A DNA stretch of 64,000 nucleotides from Candidatus Nitrosocosmicus agrestis (GCF_008389435.1 NZ_VUYS01000016.1:20366-84365), one strand, 5' to 3'; shown: positions 9,919-19,675, counted from the stretch's first letter. The notes: generated from the sequence alone by a model not told the origin. Program-made: numbers and translations.

Positions 9919-10137
9919 ATGAGTTCTCAACATGGTCTGAGGTTAATTCAAAAAGATCAAACTCCCAAATTAGCTATTGTGGTGTTAGCGATAGTAGCAA
10001 TTCTGAGTATTTATATAGTTGGTTACGATCAGGGACAGCTTTTCAGTTTGGCTCAAGGTAACGATGCATATCAATCAATGTGGCTTCATGAATTTACACA
10101 TGATATTAGACATGCAGCCGGATTTCCTTGTCATTGA
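9919..10137 (+). CDS. cbtB: Cobalt transporter subunit CbtB
   Basis: A 72-residue protein with one transmembrane helix (about residues 18-36) and the CbtB C-terminal signature WLHEFTHDIRHAAGFPCH, whose histidines probably bind metal. Length and layout match CbtB, the small subunit of a predicted cobalt importer that usually sits directly before cbtA, as here (41 bp apart). Cobalt import would feed cobalamin synthesis, common in this archaeal phylum (established knowledge). ATG start supported by the TATA box at 9888. Confidence 0.9.
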   Translation: MSSQHGLRLIQKDQTPKLAIVVLAIVAILSIYIVGYDQGQLFSLAQGNDAYQSMWLHEFTHDIRHAAGFPCH

Positions 10138-10178
10138 CGCAGATATTACTTTCCTCGAAATCTGTTTGGTTATAAATC

Positions 10179-10904
10179 ATGAATTCTTATAATTTTATTT
10201 TTATCGCTCTTTTGGCTGGTGTTCTTGCAGGGCTCATTCTAGCTGGTGTAAACTATTTTGTAGTTGAACCTTATATAGATCAGGCAATAGGGATTGAGGT
10301 TGACAATAGTATTGCTGCAGGCGAGCCTGTCAATTACGAAGAATTAAATACTTATAGAATTTGGCAAAAGGATGGAACTTTTGCCGCAGGTGCATTTCTT
10401 GGATTGTCATATGGGGCAATATTGGGAATAGCATATGTTATCTCTCGAAAATATATTCCATCATATGATGACAGAAAGAAGGCGTTGATACTTGCTGCCG
10501 TTATGTGTCTGACGTTATATGTTATTCCGTTCATCAAGTATCCTGCTAATCCTCCCGCAGTTGGCGATCCAGAAACCATTGGATTAAGAGATACATTGTA
10601 TACTAGTTATCAGTTAACCTCGGGATTAATTACAGTTGGACTATCAGTTTTACTAATAAAGATGAGATCGATAAACAATCTCAAATATTTGATACCTATA
10701 ATTTACCTAGGGCTAATTGCTTTTATTTATGCGGTATTTCCCTCAAATCCCGATTCTATAACTGCTCCAATGGATTTGGTAAATGCCTTTAGAACAGCTA
10801 CATTCAGTACTATGGTAATGTTCTATTTAGTTATGGGGGGAATATTTGGGCTTTTATGGCACAGATTTAAACCACACGAACCGACAAGAGTAGAAGCGAG
10901 ATAA
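10179..10904 (+). CDS. cbtA: Cobalt transporter subunit CbtA
   Basis: A 241-residue integral membrane protein with about six helices (roughly 5-25, 68-90, 103-122, 140-160, 168-188, 212-232). It has the CbtA N-terminal pattern of one helix followed by an extracytoplasmic acidic loop (IDQAIGIEVD). It lies 41 bp downstream of cbtB in the same direction, the conserved CbtBA order. It probably forms the membrane channel for cobalt. The His in LLWHRFKPHEP at the C-terminus may be a ligand or a cytoplasmic tail feature. Confidence 0.88.
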   Translation: MNSYNFIFIALLAGVLAGLILAGVNYFVVEPYIDQAIGIEVDNSIAAGEPVNYEELNTYRIWQKDGTFAAGAFLGLSYGAILGIAYVISRKYIPSYDDRKKALILAAVMCLTLYVIPFIKYPANPPAVGDPETIGLRDTLYTSYQLTSGLITVGLSVLLIKMRSINNLKYLIPIIYLGLIAFIYAVFPSNPDSITAPMDLVNAFRTATFSTMVMFYLVMGGIFGLLWHRFKPHEPTRVEAR

Positions 10905-11181
10905 TACATCACTTTCTTTTTACTTTTAAAACACATATTTATAGAAGCTGACCCTTATAGTTTTACCTTTGACTTGTCCTTAGTTTTGACAATTAATTTA
11001 GAAACAATTCAAGATAACTTTATTTGTAAACTTTATTTTATTTGAAAACAAGATTTGTCATTTTTATATTGTATTATTCTGCATATCCAAAAAAAGAATC
11101 CATTATATCAAGTTCCAAGAACAAATCAATTCAATTAACACCAAATTTTTTGTATCTATCTAATACTAATCTCTCTTCTGA

Positions 11182-12003
11182 TTATTTTAAACCATAAACC
11201 TTGTACGGCTCTCCAGTTTTAATATCAATATATTTCCAATCATTATTATCAAATAAAACTTGTTTAAATTTAGATTGAATTTGAGGATGCAAAAGCTTGA
11301 AAACATTTTCTCCCACTGATATTCCATTTGGTGATGTGATAGAGGTAATTTTTGAAGTAACATTCATAGTATATCCTAGGATATCTATTTGTGAACTCTT
11401 ATCGTATCCATATTGAAAGACAATGTTTTCACCTTCATCTATTCCTATTTTTACCGCCAGACTCGGAAAGTCATGCTTGCTTAATATAGGATTGATACCA
11501 TCTCTAATTATGTTAATCATAGACTTGGCACATCGAAATGCATTATCACAGGTCAAATATTTATTGAATCCTGAAGGAAAGAAAGCGATGACTGCATCGC
11601 CAGCATATTTTAATACATAGCCATTTGAACTCTCTATCACTGATGATAATTCGTGAGAAAATGCTCTCACAATAGTTACCAGTTTTTCTACAGGTAACGT
11701 CATACTCATCTTGGTGGAACCAACTAAATCTGCATACATGATTACAAAAGAGACTTTAGTGTCAACATGTTTAATTAAATAATCTTGGCCTCTTTTGATA
11801 GAGGTATTGTATTTGTATCTCTCTTTAATAGCTCCCCATAACCTGTCCTGCCTCAAATGAAACAAGGTTTTTAGGTCGAATACTTCGTTGTCACTAGAAA
11901 AAGTGTTGCTTTTTTTGTATATTATATCTTCAAGGACTCGTCTATCTTCATCATCAACTTCATTTTTATTCTTTGTGTCATTATCGTTACTTTTCTCATT
12001 CAC
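11182..12003 (-). CDS. Class III adenylate/guanylate cyclase
   Basis: A 273-residue soluble protein with a catalytic domain from about residue 82 to 235. The two metal-binding Asp of class III cyclases are present (D92 in YADLVGST, D136 in KYAGDAV). The ATP-selecting pair is also present: K132 four residues before D136, and D207 seven residues before N214. The transition-state Asn is N214, but the partner Arg four residues later is Lys (K218 in NVTSK). The cyclase at 25149 has the same Arg-to-Lys change. The N-terminal 80 residues are charged with no recognised sensor. No receptor gene lies nearby. It probably makes cAMP or a related cyclic nucleotide, with activity uncertain because of K218. 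Confidence 0.8.
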   Translation of the reverse strand: MNEKSNDNDTKNKNEVDDEDRRVLEDIIYKKSNTFSSDNEVFDLKTLFHLRQDRLWGAIKERYKYNTSIKRGQDYLIKHVDTKVSFVIMYADLVGSTKMSMTLPVEKLVTIVRAFSHELSSVIESSNGYVLKYAGDAVIAFFPSGFNKYLTCDNAFRCAKSMINIIRDGINPILSKHDFPSLAVKIGIDEGENIVFQYGYDKSSQIDILGYTMNVTSKITSITSPNGISVGENVFKLLHPQIQSKFKQVLFDNNDWKYIDIKTGEPYKVYGLK

Positions 12004-12425
12004 AGATTATTTCTTAAAATTATCGTTTAAAAAGATTTATACGGCTTCCATTTGGATCTCCTACTGTTGAATCAATTCCTTACATCAAAATGAGAGTCAG
12101 TGTCTACTCAATGTTGAACCTAATGAGTAAGCAAAATGAGATGCCTCACAAACCAAAAAACTGGAAGGCTGATTGGATAGAAATAAACTCAAAATAGTTC
12201 AAATCTGTTTTTTATAAATCAGCACATCAAAATCTTTCACACTTCGTCCCAATATGATTATATTATAGCATTAGATCATACTAACTAATCTCTGTATTAC
12301 TATACAGAGTAACAAAAACAATGTTAATTAAAAAAGGTTCAAATCAGTTAAAACCCCGACAAATAGTCCGATCTTACTTTATAATTGGGATCTACTCATC
12401 TTTTTTATCTGGACTTATCTTTAGT
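12004..12425. other. Intergenic stretch, no supported gene
   Basis: AT-rich. A 24-codon open frame at 12123-12197 (plus) is Trp/Lys/Asn rich but too short to call. Confidence 0.4.
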
Positions 12426-12779
12426 CTACTCTTGGACTAGTTTCAGGGCACTACTGATTATGTTGCCATGATCGGCATCTACTTCAGTTGTAACCACTAA
12501 TAGATGATCATCATCTATTGGAATCGTTATACGTTTAAGTTTTTCATATTCAGTCATTGCATAAATGCCTCTACCAGTCTTGCTTATTAGTGATTTCCTT
12601 AAACCCCATCTTCCTACAGCTTGCAAATTGGATTTTTGTGATTCTTGAGGCGAAAGCAGACTAGTCAATCCTTCTCTCATACCACCATGTTTAGTCTCAC
12701 CATTCTCATCGCAAATTCCTGCAAAGCGGACCTTCGAATCAATTGCTAATATGCTCTTACAAACCTGATCGTAATCCAT
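12426..12779 (-). CDS. Roadblock-like conserved archaeal protein (DUF6659-type)
   Basis: A 117-residue cytoplasmic protein starting MDYDQVCKSILAIDSKVRFAG. The order of helix, strand with RFAGICDENG, a GGMREGL turn, helix RWGLRKSL and a final strand pair DDHLLVVTTEVD fits a roadblock/LC7-like fold. This type of small protein is abundant in Nitrososphaerota, where the family is annotated DUF6659. Roadblock proteins usually regulate small GTPases or signalling complexes, but no partner is encoded next to it. Assignment by pattern recognition only. Confidence 0.7.
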   Translation of the reverse strand: MDYDQVCKSILAIDSKVRFAGICDENGETKHGGMREGLTSLLSPQESQKSNLQAVGRWGLRKSLISKTGRGIYAMTEYEKLKRITIPIDDDHLLVVTTEVDADHGNIISSALKLVQE

Positions 12780-13917
12780 GTCTGTATAAAAGAATACCTT
12801 GTATTAAACATATCAATGGAACAATAAAATGAGCCATAATCTCTTAATTTTATTAAATTATTTTGAACTGAGACTATAATAATTTAAAATTAATTTATGA
12901 AAATGGAATGTAATCCAAAAATATACGAAAAAGTCAAACTAACTATCGAGATATACTAATTGGTTTGTATGTCAAAGAGGTGCATTAGAGTATATCTGTA
13001 GTGCAAAGCGCGAAGCGTTATTTAAAATAACATTACATTTCATTATATATATTACTATATGGAAGACTTGTTTTCTTAATAAATCCTTATTTGTAATGCA
13101 TAAGCCCATTGTTTGGTTTCATTGAGAAAAAGTTCAAAAAAAGATCATCAATCATAACTCGGTCTATTTTGAGGATATATTACGATCCTAAAAAAATGAT
13201 GTGATGTATTGTAACTTATTAATGATCAAATAGTAAGCTTTATTATTATTTTATTTAGGAATAGATTTGAATATATGTGCACGAATTATCCTTGACTATT
13301 CATTGCAAGTCATGAGTACTAGTTCCTGAGTAGCATTTGTAAAATCTGTTTTTGTCTGCGTAGCACCATTTTTCGTCTTTTATTTCTGTTCTTTATTCTA
13401 GTTAATTGTGTTTTATGAATCATAATACTGCAATGTACTCTAAAAGTTCATCATCTTTAACTTAGGTTGGTTTAACTAGTTTGATTAAAAAAATTAAAAA
13501 GACAAGCTTGTACTTTTTATTCTAATGAGGCAACTTAATTCTGTGTAACCCTCTATGTATGGTCCAAGTGTTACAACGTTATCAAAAATGGTGGTATCAT
13601 TCTTCTTCATGTATCTTATAATTGGTCAAATAATTTATTTTTTTGATTTTTGAAAAATCCATTGAGAATTATTTGGTTAGGGTCTGCCCATTGGCATTGT
13701 CATTGCACAAGGATATTCATACTGCAAAAAGTCCAAACTACCCTTAATTTTTTCATGGTAAAATTTTTCATCTTAATTTATCCTTTCTGGAATTTATTTT
13801 GAAATCATGTGATTCATATTTTTTTCTAAAGTAAATTGAAATTTTTTCCTACCTCTCAATACTTGCGGTACATTGATAGGAGCTATTTTATAGCAATGGT
13901 TACTACAGAATTACTAA
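12780..13917. other. 1.1-kb intergenic stretch
   Basis: No coding remnant or tRNA was recognised. A perfect 15-bp inverted repeat, GTTATTTAAAATAAC, lies at 13018-13032. A TATA-like CTATTTTATAG at about 13883-13893 precedes the NHL gene. Confidence 0.45.
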
Positions 13918-14901
13918 ATGAATATGATTCATAAATTCTTAGCCATAAGTTTTGTATTAGGGTATTCATTATTAATGACGTCTGATTTCTTTACTACAAA
14001 AATAGTGGCACAAACAACCTCATCACCCCCTACCAACCAGAATTTAACTTTTGCTTACTATACAAACTGGGGATCTGCAGGTGAAGAGGATGGGCAATTT
14101 GATGGACAAAATGATGTTGATTACTTCAACGGCAAGGTCTATGTACCTGATTATGCCAATCATAGGATTCAGATTTTTGACCCTGAAGGAAATTTTTTGG
14201 CCAAATTTGGTGAAGGAGGTGAAGGTGATGGGCAATTCCACAAGGCATCTGCTTTATCCATGGATTCTGAAGGTAATATCTATGTGGCAGATCAATTCAA
14301 TTACAGGATTCAAAAATTTGATGTAAATGGCAATTTTATTACCAAGTGGGGATCTGAAGGTACTGGTGACGGACAATTCTTACATCCACATGTTCCTGCA
14401 AATGATGCCGAAGGCAAGCTATTTGTTACTGATCGGGATCAACCAAGTGTACAAGTATTTTCTCCAGACGGTGAGTTTTTGCATAGGTGGGGATCTGAAG
14501 GAGAAGGCAATGGTCAACTTTCAAATCCTGAAAGTTCAATAGTGGATTCACAAGGTGATGTCTATATTGCCGATTATGGAAATAATCGAGTACAAAAATT
14601 TAGTAACAATGGTACATATCTATCTCAATGGGGCACAAAAGGCACTGCTAATGGCGAATTTCAAGGACCATCGGGCTTGTCAATTGACAAGGATGACAAC
14701 ATCTATGTAACTGACAAAAACAACAATCGAGTTCAGGTATTTACAAACAACGGTCAGTATATTACACAATTTGGCAACTCCACTTTTGGCGAAGGTAGTC
14801 TCTTAGACCCTGAGGGTGTTGGCGTAGATAAAGAGTCTGGTACTGTGTATGTTGCTGACACTGGAAACACACGTATAGTAGTGTTCAAGCCTATTAATTA
14901 A
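13918..14901 (+). CDS. Secreted NHL-repeat beta-propeller protein
   Basis: A 327-residue protein with an N-terminal signal sequence (about residues 5-32). It is followed by six NHL blades, each carrying a G-x-G-DGQF type turn, an IYVAD-type strand and a NxRIQ-x-F strand (for example IYVADQFNYRIQKF). The blade spacing of about 45 residues and six-fold repeat fit a closed propeller. NHL propellers are ligand- or protein-binding scaffolds; no catalytic motif is seen. It stands alone with long gaps on both sides. A TATA-like element lies about 30 nt before ATG 13918. Confidence 0.85.
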   Translation: MNMIHKFLAISFVLGYSLLMTSDFFTTKIVAQTTSSPPTNQNLTFAYYTNWGSAGEEDGQFDGQNDVDYFNGKVYVPDYANHRIQIFDPEGNFLAKFGEGGEGDGQFHKASALSMDSEGNIYVADQFNYRIQKFDVNGNFITKWGSEGTGDGQFLHPHVPANDAEGKLFVTDRDQPSVQVFSPDGEFLHRWGSEGEGNGQLSNPESSIVDSQGDVYIADYGNNRVQKFSNNGTYLSQWGTKGTANGEFQGPSGLSIDKDDNIYVTDKNNNRVQVFTNNGQYITQFGNSTFGEGSLLDPEGVGVDKESGTVYVADTGNTRIVVFKPIN

Positions 14902-15514
14902 CTGAATTCCTTTTCTTTTTTTGTATATTATATTTTGTATTGTCCCTTAATTCGTTGTTTTACTATATTGCTATAACAATTATATTATTCAAGTTATTTT
15001 TCTGGTGACCATATTTATTTTTTTATAGACAAATTATTTACAGGGTTAAGATCATATTACTATGACATCATTGCTGAATTGACGTGTTAATAAATGATTA
15101 GTAATTCATTTTTATTTATAGATAAGAATGTAGTTTATATAAATACAAATAGAAGTACAAGTACAAATACAAGTACAGAGATTTTAATTCGCGATAGTAA
15201 AATCCTAAATATAGTTTAGTAGTATTGTTCCAAGAAAAATAGGTTATCATATTATTAAACATCGTGGGAGTCATGTTATCATAATTATTAAAAAAGATGA
15301 TATAATCTTAGAGAACTAATTCTGTGATTATTTTATTATTTCATAGAGAATCTGGCATATTGTTTATTAACTTTAGTTAAGATATTTTGAATAGTATCCT
15401 AGAGAAATAGTATTAAAGGCTACATTCATGTGATAAGTATCTATCGTCAAAAAAACAGTAGATTCGCAACTACCTGTTCCAAAGGCTTTAGGCACAAAAG
15501 CATGGGACTTGGAA

Positions 15515-15543
15515 ACCCTATATCTGAAGGGTGACGGCGCCGT
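15515..15543. other. GC-rich hairpin plus perfect palindrome
   Basis: ACCCT at 15515-15519 pairs with AGGGT at 15528-15532, and the perfect palindrome ACGGCGCCGT follows at 15534-15543. GC content is high for this AT-rich background, suggesting a structured RNA, protein-binding site or degraded element. No known RNA family recognised. Confidence 0.35.
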
Positions 15544-15808
15544 AAGATATTGATACCTTTGATACTTCTAAACTAGGATTTTATTATTAAATATGTTGGT
15601 ATAAATATATGCCAATGCTTTTCACAGATTATTAAAAAGATGTAATATATTGTAACAGAGGTACAAAAAACAATCTTGATTTCAATGAATTCATTCTTTA
15701 TTAATAAGCAAATCATTCTTCTGTCATTTAAAAAATTTGTAAATACAAATAGAATAATCCCCTTTGCAAAACGAATTTTCGCAATAAATTAAAGCCTTAA
15801 ATTTTGAC

Positions 15809-15875
15809 AGTTCCCATGCACCTCATAGATTCGAAGGTCACAGAATTAATCATCTACAGTACTTTCCCATTTGAT
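15809..15875 (-). pseudogene. Fragment homologous to the 17300 small open frame
   Basis: On the minus strand this reads INSVTFESMRCMGTVKI, matching INSLGFESVKCMGTIKQL from 17300-17482, with an in-frame stop just upstream. The DNA also aligns (GTTCCCATGCAC and flanks). A decayed duplicate. Confidence 0.5.
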
Positions 15876-16143
15876 TCTTGATCATGAGTATCGATCAATC
15901 TTTAACAGAAGTTTTGTTATTTTTAGAATCCACATTAAATGCAAATTCAATATGGAAATTTGGACTCATAATATATCTATACCAAACTCACCAGACAGGG
16001 TATTGACAGGTATTTTAATGCCATTATTTACAATCATGATCTAAAAATCATTGACTCAAAGTAGTACACTATCAAGGTAATTATTCGGGTGATTAGATCC
16101 TTTTTGAACAACCTTTTTATTTAAAAATAAAATTACAATTTTG

Positions 16144-16413
16144 ATGATTGAAGTAAGTGACTCTCTCATTGAAAAGGCAGTTGATATTACAATGGGATTT
16201 TCTTTAGGAATTTTGGCATTAATTTTACATCGACATGCTGATAGGCATGTACATGCTAAAATAGAATAACTGCATGAATATGTAATCTAAGAGGCTAACA
16301 AGTTGATACGGGAAATTTACAAATCGATGGAGAAAGAACAGGTGATAGACCAAAAAGTCCAGAGGTTGGTTCAAGAACAACAAAGAATAATTAAAGAGAT
16401 ATACAAGATATAA
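16144..16413 (+). pseudogene. Small membrane/coiled-coil protein gene with two in-frame stops
   Basis: From ATG 16144 to TAA 16411-16413 one frame reads a hydrophobic helix (TMGFSLGILALIL), a His-rich turn (HRHADRHVHAK) and a charged coiled-coil tail ending QRLVQEQQRIIKEIYKI. Two stop codons interrupt it in the middle (after HAKIE and after HEYVI). Both halves are coherent in one frame, so this looks like a short gene inactivated by two nonsense changes. Family unknown. Confidence 0.5.
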
Positions 16414-16603
16414 CAATTTCAAGGAAAATGAATATGGAGGGGTTGTTTTGTTACGGCCTTACATACTGTACTTCTGGATTAAATAATCACCATCAGACAT
16501 TCTGGATAGATATTCACGATTAAATCAATCGTCATACCTCTCCACATATTAGAAAAACTACAAACATTTCATCGGTTATTTATAACACGATCATGTGCTG
16601 ATA

Positions 16604-16692
16604 GAGTGACTATTATAAGCCAGTTCCGTGTTTGGCTCCCTCACTCCACCATAATAATGACCTTCGGTGAACGGAACAGAAAACCGGGTCAT
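16604..16692 (+). ncRNA. Candidate structured RNA: two compound hairpins with complementary loops
   Basis: Hairpin 1 pairs GAGTGA (16604-16609) with TCACTC (16641-16646), and inside it AGCCA (16618-16622) with TGGCT (16633-16637). Hairpin 2 pairs ATGACC (16657-16662) with GGTCAT (16687-16692), and inside it CGGT (16665-16668) with ACCG (16683-16686). The loop of hairpin 1 contains GTTCCGT (16623-16629), the exact reverse complement of ACGGAAC (16671-16677) in the loop of hairpin 2, so a kissing-loop contact is possible. The segment is GC-rich relative to its surroundings. No known family recognised; the strand is not certain because all pairings also exist on the other strand. Confidence 0.4.
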
Positions 16693-16803
16693 CGTTTCGC
16701 ACCTACTTAATATATTATAATACATAGTAATAAACTTTTAGTTATTGCCAATACTTACCAAGAATTATCAATATCTATAATATTATCTTCAATTTACGGA
16801 GGC

Positions 16804-17225
16804 GGCCCTGTTCATTAACGAAATCTTATAGCTTGAAGATGCTTATCTCCTTTATGATTACCAGAAATAAAACACCTTCAAAATATGTCTGCTATGGACT
16901 ACATCCATAGTTTTCAGGTCTTTCTCTTAGAAAAGCCTCTGAAAGATTATCTAAATTGTTTAAACGAAATCATGTTTCCATCTGAAATTAAATTCAAAAG
17001 TATCAAGTTATAAGAATCTCGTCGAAGAGAAAAAGGATTAGAATTTATCGTCGACGAGACTTTGCTTAGGGTTGGTTCAGAATATGTATGGCTCTGGGCG
17101 GCTATTGAACCAGAAACTAAGCAAATACTCTCGCTATCTTTATCTAAAGAGAGAAACATATTTGTATTCGAAAGATATCCTTCAGGTTTAGTAAAAATCC
17201 ACGAGAAGCATCCTGTATCCAAAAC
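16804..17225 (+). mobile_element. IS6-family insertion sequence fragment (left end and 5' half of transposase)
   Basis: It begins with an IS6-type terminal sequence, GGCCCTGTTCATTAACGA. The DDE transposase reading then becomes clear from FIVDETLLRVGSEYVWLWAA (first catalytic Asp in VDET) to LVKIHEKHPVS, after which homology stops near 17225. It aligns with the decayed copy at 24433-25122 from the terminal repeat through the shared TATAGCTTGAAGATG. Frameshifts occur upstream of the VDET motif and the 3' half and right end are missing, so it is dead. Confidence 0.75.
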
Positions 17226-17299
17226 AATTGATATTCTTGTTGTTCCTCAAGGCCAGTATAACCATATTACCTTGTCCTATAGACACCCAATTTAGTTTT

Positions 17300-17482
17300 C
17301 TATTGAAAAAAGGTTAATTGTTTAATAGTTCCCATGCACTTCACAGATTCAAAGCCCAGTGAATTTATTTTATTATGTAAGATCCCATTTACCTCAAGCA
17401 TTTGAATAGTAAATTCACTAGCAGCATTGGATTTGAAAACACTTATCACTGAACCCATCGGGCGAAATGAAGTACCTGACAT
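17300..17482 (-). CDS. Possible 60-residue protein, duplicated family
   Basis: An open frame reading VISVFKSNAASEFTIQML and INSLGFESVKCMGTIKQL. I do not recognise the family. The second segment recurs as a broken copy at 15809-15875, which suggests it was once part of a real duplicated gene. No clear start signal or promoter is seen and it sits in a decayed region, so it may itself be a remnant. Confidence 0.3.
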   Translation of the reverse strand: MSGTSFRPMGSVISVFKSNAASEFTIQMLEVNGILHNKINSLGFESVKCMGTIKQLTFFQ

Positions 17483-17643
17483 AATACTAAACTTCCAAGA
17501 CTCAGAATTTGTTAGTCAATCTCAAATACTTTTTTTTAGATTATGAGGTTGATGAATAATACCAATTATATCCAAAAATACGAAATAACTATTTTTTGGC
17601 CAAACATTATCAAAAATAAAAATGAACAGGAGATGCTTAAGAT

Positions 17644-18075
17644 ATGTTGATCAAAAATTATGTTGTTATGACAGCCATAACCATAGTATTGATGAGTGGA
17701 CTAGTTTCAAGTACGCTATATGTTTTCAGAGTGCCGCCAAAAGAAGGATTTTTATGAAGTCAGGATTGTAAACTCGGAGGAACAAAGGGCGGTATGTTCC
17801 CAGTTACTTGTTGTTGGCATGATGATAAAACTCAAACTAATTATTGTCAAACATGTGTGTTCGTATATTCAAATTCAGAAGGGAATGGTAGTTATCAAGA
17901 TTGTAATGAACCAGAAATTCAAATGCTAGATATACCTCCAAATAATCCACCAGCCTCACCTAAAGGTCCATCAGTACCGATACAAGATGAGGGAGTACTG
18001 GAACAGCCAGATAATCCAAACAAAGGAAGTGTAATGAACTTGCCTAATAGCGGTGAAAGGACTTTGGATAACTAA
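17644..18075 (+). pseudogene. Secreted CC...YCQTC protein interrupted by a single TGA
   Basis: One frame runs from ATG 17644 to TAA 18073-18075 with only one interruption, TGA at 17755-17757. Residues 1-37 form a signal peptide and early mature region. After the TGA comes SQDCKLGGTKGGMFPVTCCW, then NYCQTC, a Cys-containing segment ending CNEPEIQM, and a Pro-rich tail. The 145-residue gene at 50301 shares the TCC, YCQTC and C..PE.Q pattern and is intact. This looks like a recent nonsense mutation in a paralogue. If translation restarts at ATG 17794 the product would lack a signal peptide. Confidence 0.65.
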
Positions 18076-18254
18076 ATTAGTTAAGTCGATGGGAATTTAT
18101 TTGAGGGTCGTCTGTCAGTAAAATCCATATTAATGGTCTGGTATCGTGCTAAAGTACACCGGGCCCGTTTAATTGATGTGCTTCCGTTGCGAAGTGATCT
18201 AAATCTTGATGATGAATAGCAAATTTAAGTTTAAGATTTGCAATTCTTTTTCTT

Positions 18255-18310
18255 TAGTAGAATCCCACTTATACCAATATCAGCACTAATCGCCACGTAT
18301 GAACACCACA
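18255..18310 (+). repeat. Dispersed intergenic repeat, copy 1 (degenerate)
   Basis: Reads TAGAATCCCACTTATACC then ATATCAGCACTAATCGCCACG. It matches the copy at 37474 best, which shares the ATATCAGCACT core. Confidence 0.5.
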
Positions 18311-18398
18311 GTGTTTTTGCGCGGTTGCTTTCATTCACTATAATTATTCTTAAAGCGCTAGAGTAAGATATCTCCCATGCCTTAACTTTACCAACTTA

Positions 18399-18593
18399 TT
18401 AGCGGAGCAACTCTTTCACTCTACCAACAATCCCATTTTCTAAAACGACCTTAATTCCATGGGAATGGGTCATAGATTTTGTCAGTATCTCCTTTACTGT
18501 GCCTTCTGTCAACTTGCCGGTCTTTTGGTCGTTCTTTTGCACTACTCTTACTATGGAGCCTATCTTAATATCATGTCTGCTGTTTTCATTCAA
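18399..18593 (-). CDS. ywbE: YwbE family protein
   Basis: A 64-residue protein when started at TTG 18593 (MNENSRHDIKIGSIVRVV). A longer frame exists upstream, but the family is about 60-65 residues and begins at the D-I-K/S-x-G motif. YwbE signatures are present: KNDQKTGKLTEGTVKEILT, then SHGIKVVLENGIVGRVKELL. The fold is a small KOW/SH3-like beta barrel. Function is unknown in all lineages; the family is widespread in bacteria and some archaea. It is the only clean gene in the decayed 15-20 kb stretch. Confidence 0.85.
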   Translation of the reverse strand: MNENSRHDIKIGSIVRVVQKNDQKTGKLTEGTVKEILTKSMTHSHGIKVVLENGIVGRVKELLR

Positions 18594-18778
18594 TGAATTT
18601 ATACAACCAAAACTATTACATATAAAAGAAAGGAGTTCTTTACTGGCTCCAATTTGAAATGAAATATTATTACAGTTTATGAACAATATTGGGCCACGCC
18701 AAACAGATAAATACAAACTTGATTATGTTAAGCAGAAATATATGCTTAGTTGAACTACTTTTGAGAAAACTCATTTGT

Positions 18779-18822
18779 ATTAGAATCCCATCTCCACTTG
18801 GAACTTATCCCCAAATACAAAA
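18779..18822 (+). repeat. Dispersed intergenic repeat, copy 2 (degenerate)
   Basis: ATTAGAATCCCATCTCCACTT followed by GGAACTTATCCCCA; the 3' part is diverged. Confidence 0.5.
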
Positions 18823-19331
18823 ACCAAATCCTATTACCCATAGTAACAATATTATTATTTGGAGAGATTTAAAATTGTCAATGCCTTATATAATTGATGT
18901 TTGGTTCATACTGTTTTGATGTTTTAAGCTTTTGATTTAGCATTTATGACCTACCTATGTCATAATATTATAGCACGAGCAGATCATTTATGTCGGTTAT
19001 CTGAGTCAATAGGCATCATTTTGTTTTACACAAATTTGTCATTTTAAATCCTTCCTTTTAACCACTTGTCAGACAGTTTAAGTAAATTTTGTTTATGTTT
19101 ATCACAATTATATATTGTAATTTTAAATCCATACAATCTTATTGTCGTTGAGCCTGTTGCCTGGTTTTTACATTCCATATATTGACACATTTCATTCTCG
19201 TAACTCATTTTATTACCACATCTCTAACAGGATCTAATATACACTCATGTTTTTTTCTGTTTTGATAGTATTCATCAAACATACATGAATAGATAGGATA
19301 ATTTACAAAACTATTGTTTATCTATTTGATA
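18823..19331. other. Intergenic stretch, no gene seen
   Basis: AT-rich sequence without a recognisable gene or RNA. Confidence 0.4.
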
Positions 19332-19530
19332 TGAAATCACTATTTCAGATAATAAAGAAGTTTAAGGCTACTGGATAAACTAAAACTTTGAACAATGTCA
19401 ATGGAATAGATTTATGAAACGAAGACGAAGACGAATCAATAGTGTTTGTAGACAATAAATTTGTTTAAGCAATATCAATTCTATAATAGAAAAGAAAATC
19501 GCCCTTTAAATCTACCCACAACCCTTCTTT
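19332..19530 (+). pseudogene. 3' remnant of a paralogue of the Excalibur-repeat protein at 31270
   Basis: The DNA aligns with the last codons and downstream flank of the 616-residue gene. AACAATGTCAATGGAATAG, GACGAAGACGA, a GACAATAA-type stretch and the post-stop GAAAAGAAAAT all recur in the same order. The frame is broken by stops. Only the 3' end of this copy is preserved. Confidence 0.65.
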
Positions 19531-19607
19531 TCTTTTTATTAGAACTATCAATCCAAATTTCGTAAACCTATTTTTATTACGGAATTAATCTACCTGCAGA
19601 GAAACTA

Positions 19608-19675
19608 GGGTCCAAATTTCTATTGAACCTTGGATTGTGTCCCCACATGCACAAAGTAAATGATATCTAATATCA
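19608..19675 (+). repeat. Dispersed intergenic repeat, copy 3
   Basis: TAGGGTCCAAATTTCTATTG, then AACCTTGGATTGTGTCCCC, and AAAGTAAATGATATCTAATATC. Confidence 0.6.

Larger units (their letters stand above)
14902..16143. other. Long intergenic stretch with remnants
   Basis: No intact gene. It contains a GC-rich hairpin cluster (15515-15543) and a fragment homologous to the small open frame at 17300-17482. The rest is AT-rich. Confidence 0.45.

Noticed and set aside
12338-12356. GGTTCAAATC-like sequence that could be a tRNA T-loop
   Set aside because: No acceptor stem, anticodon arm or other tRNA features can be paired around it; no tRNA was found in the window.
17755-17757. Selenocysteine or other recoding at the in-frame TGA
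   Set aside because: No SECIS-like structure was seen, the paralogue has no Cys clearly aligned there, and neighbouring genes are also broken; a nonsense mutation is simpler.
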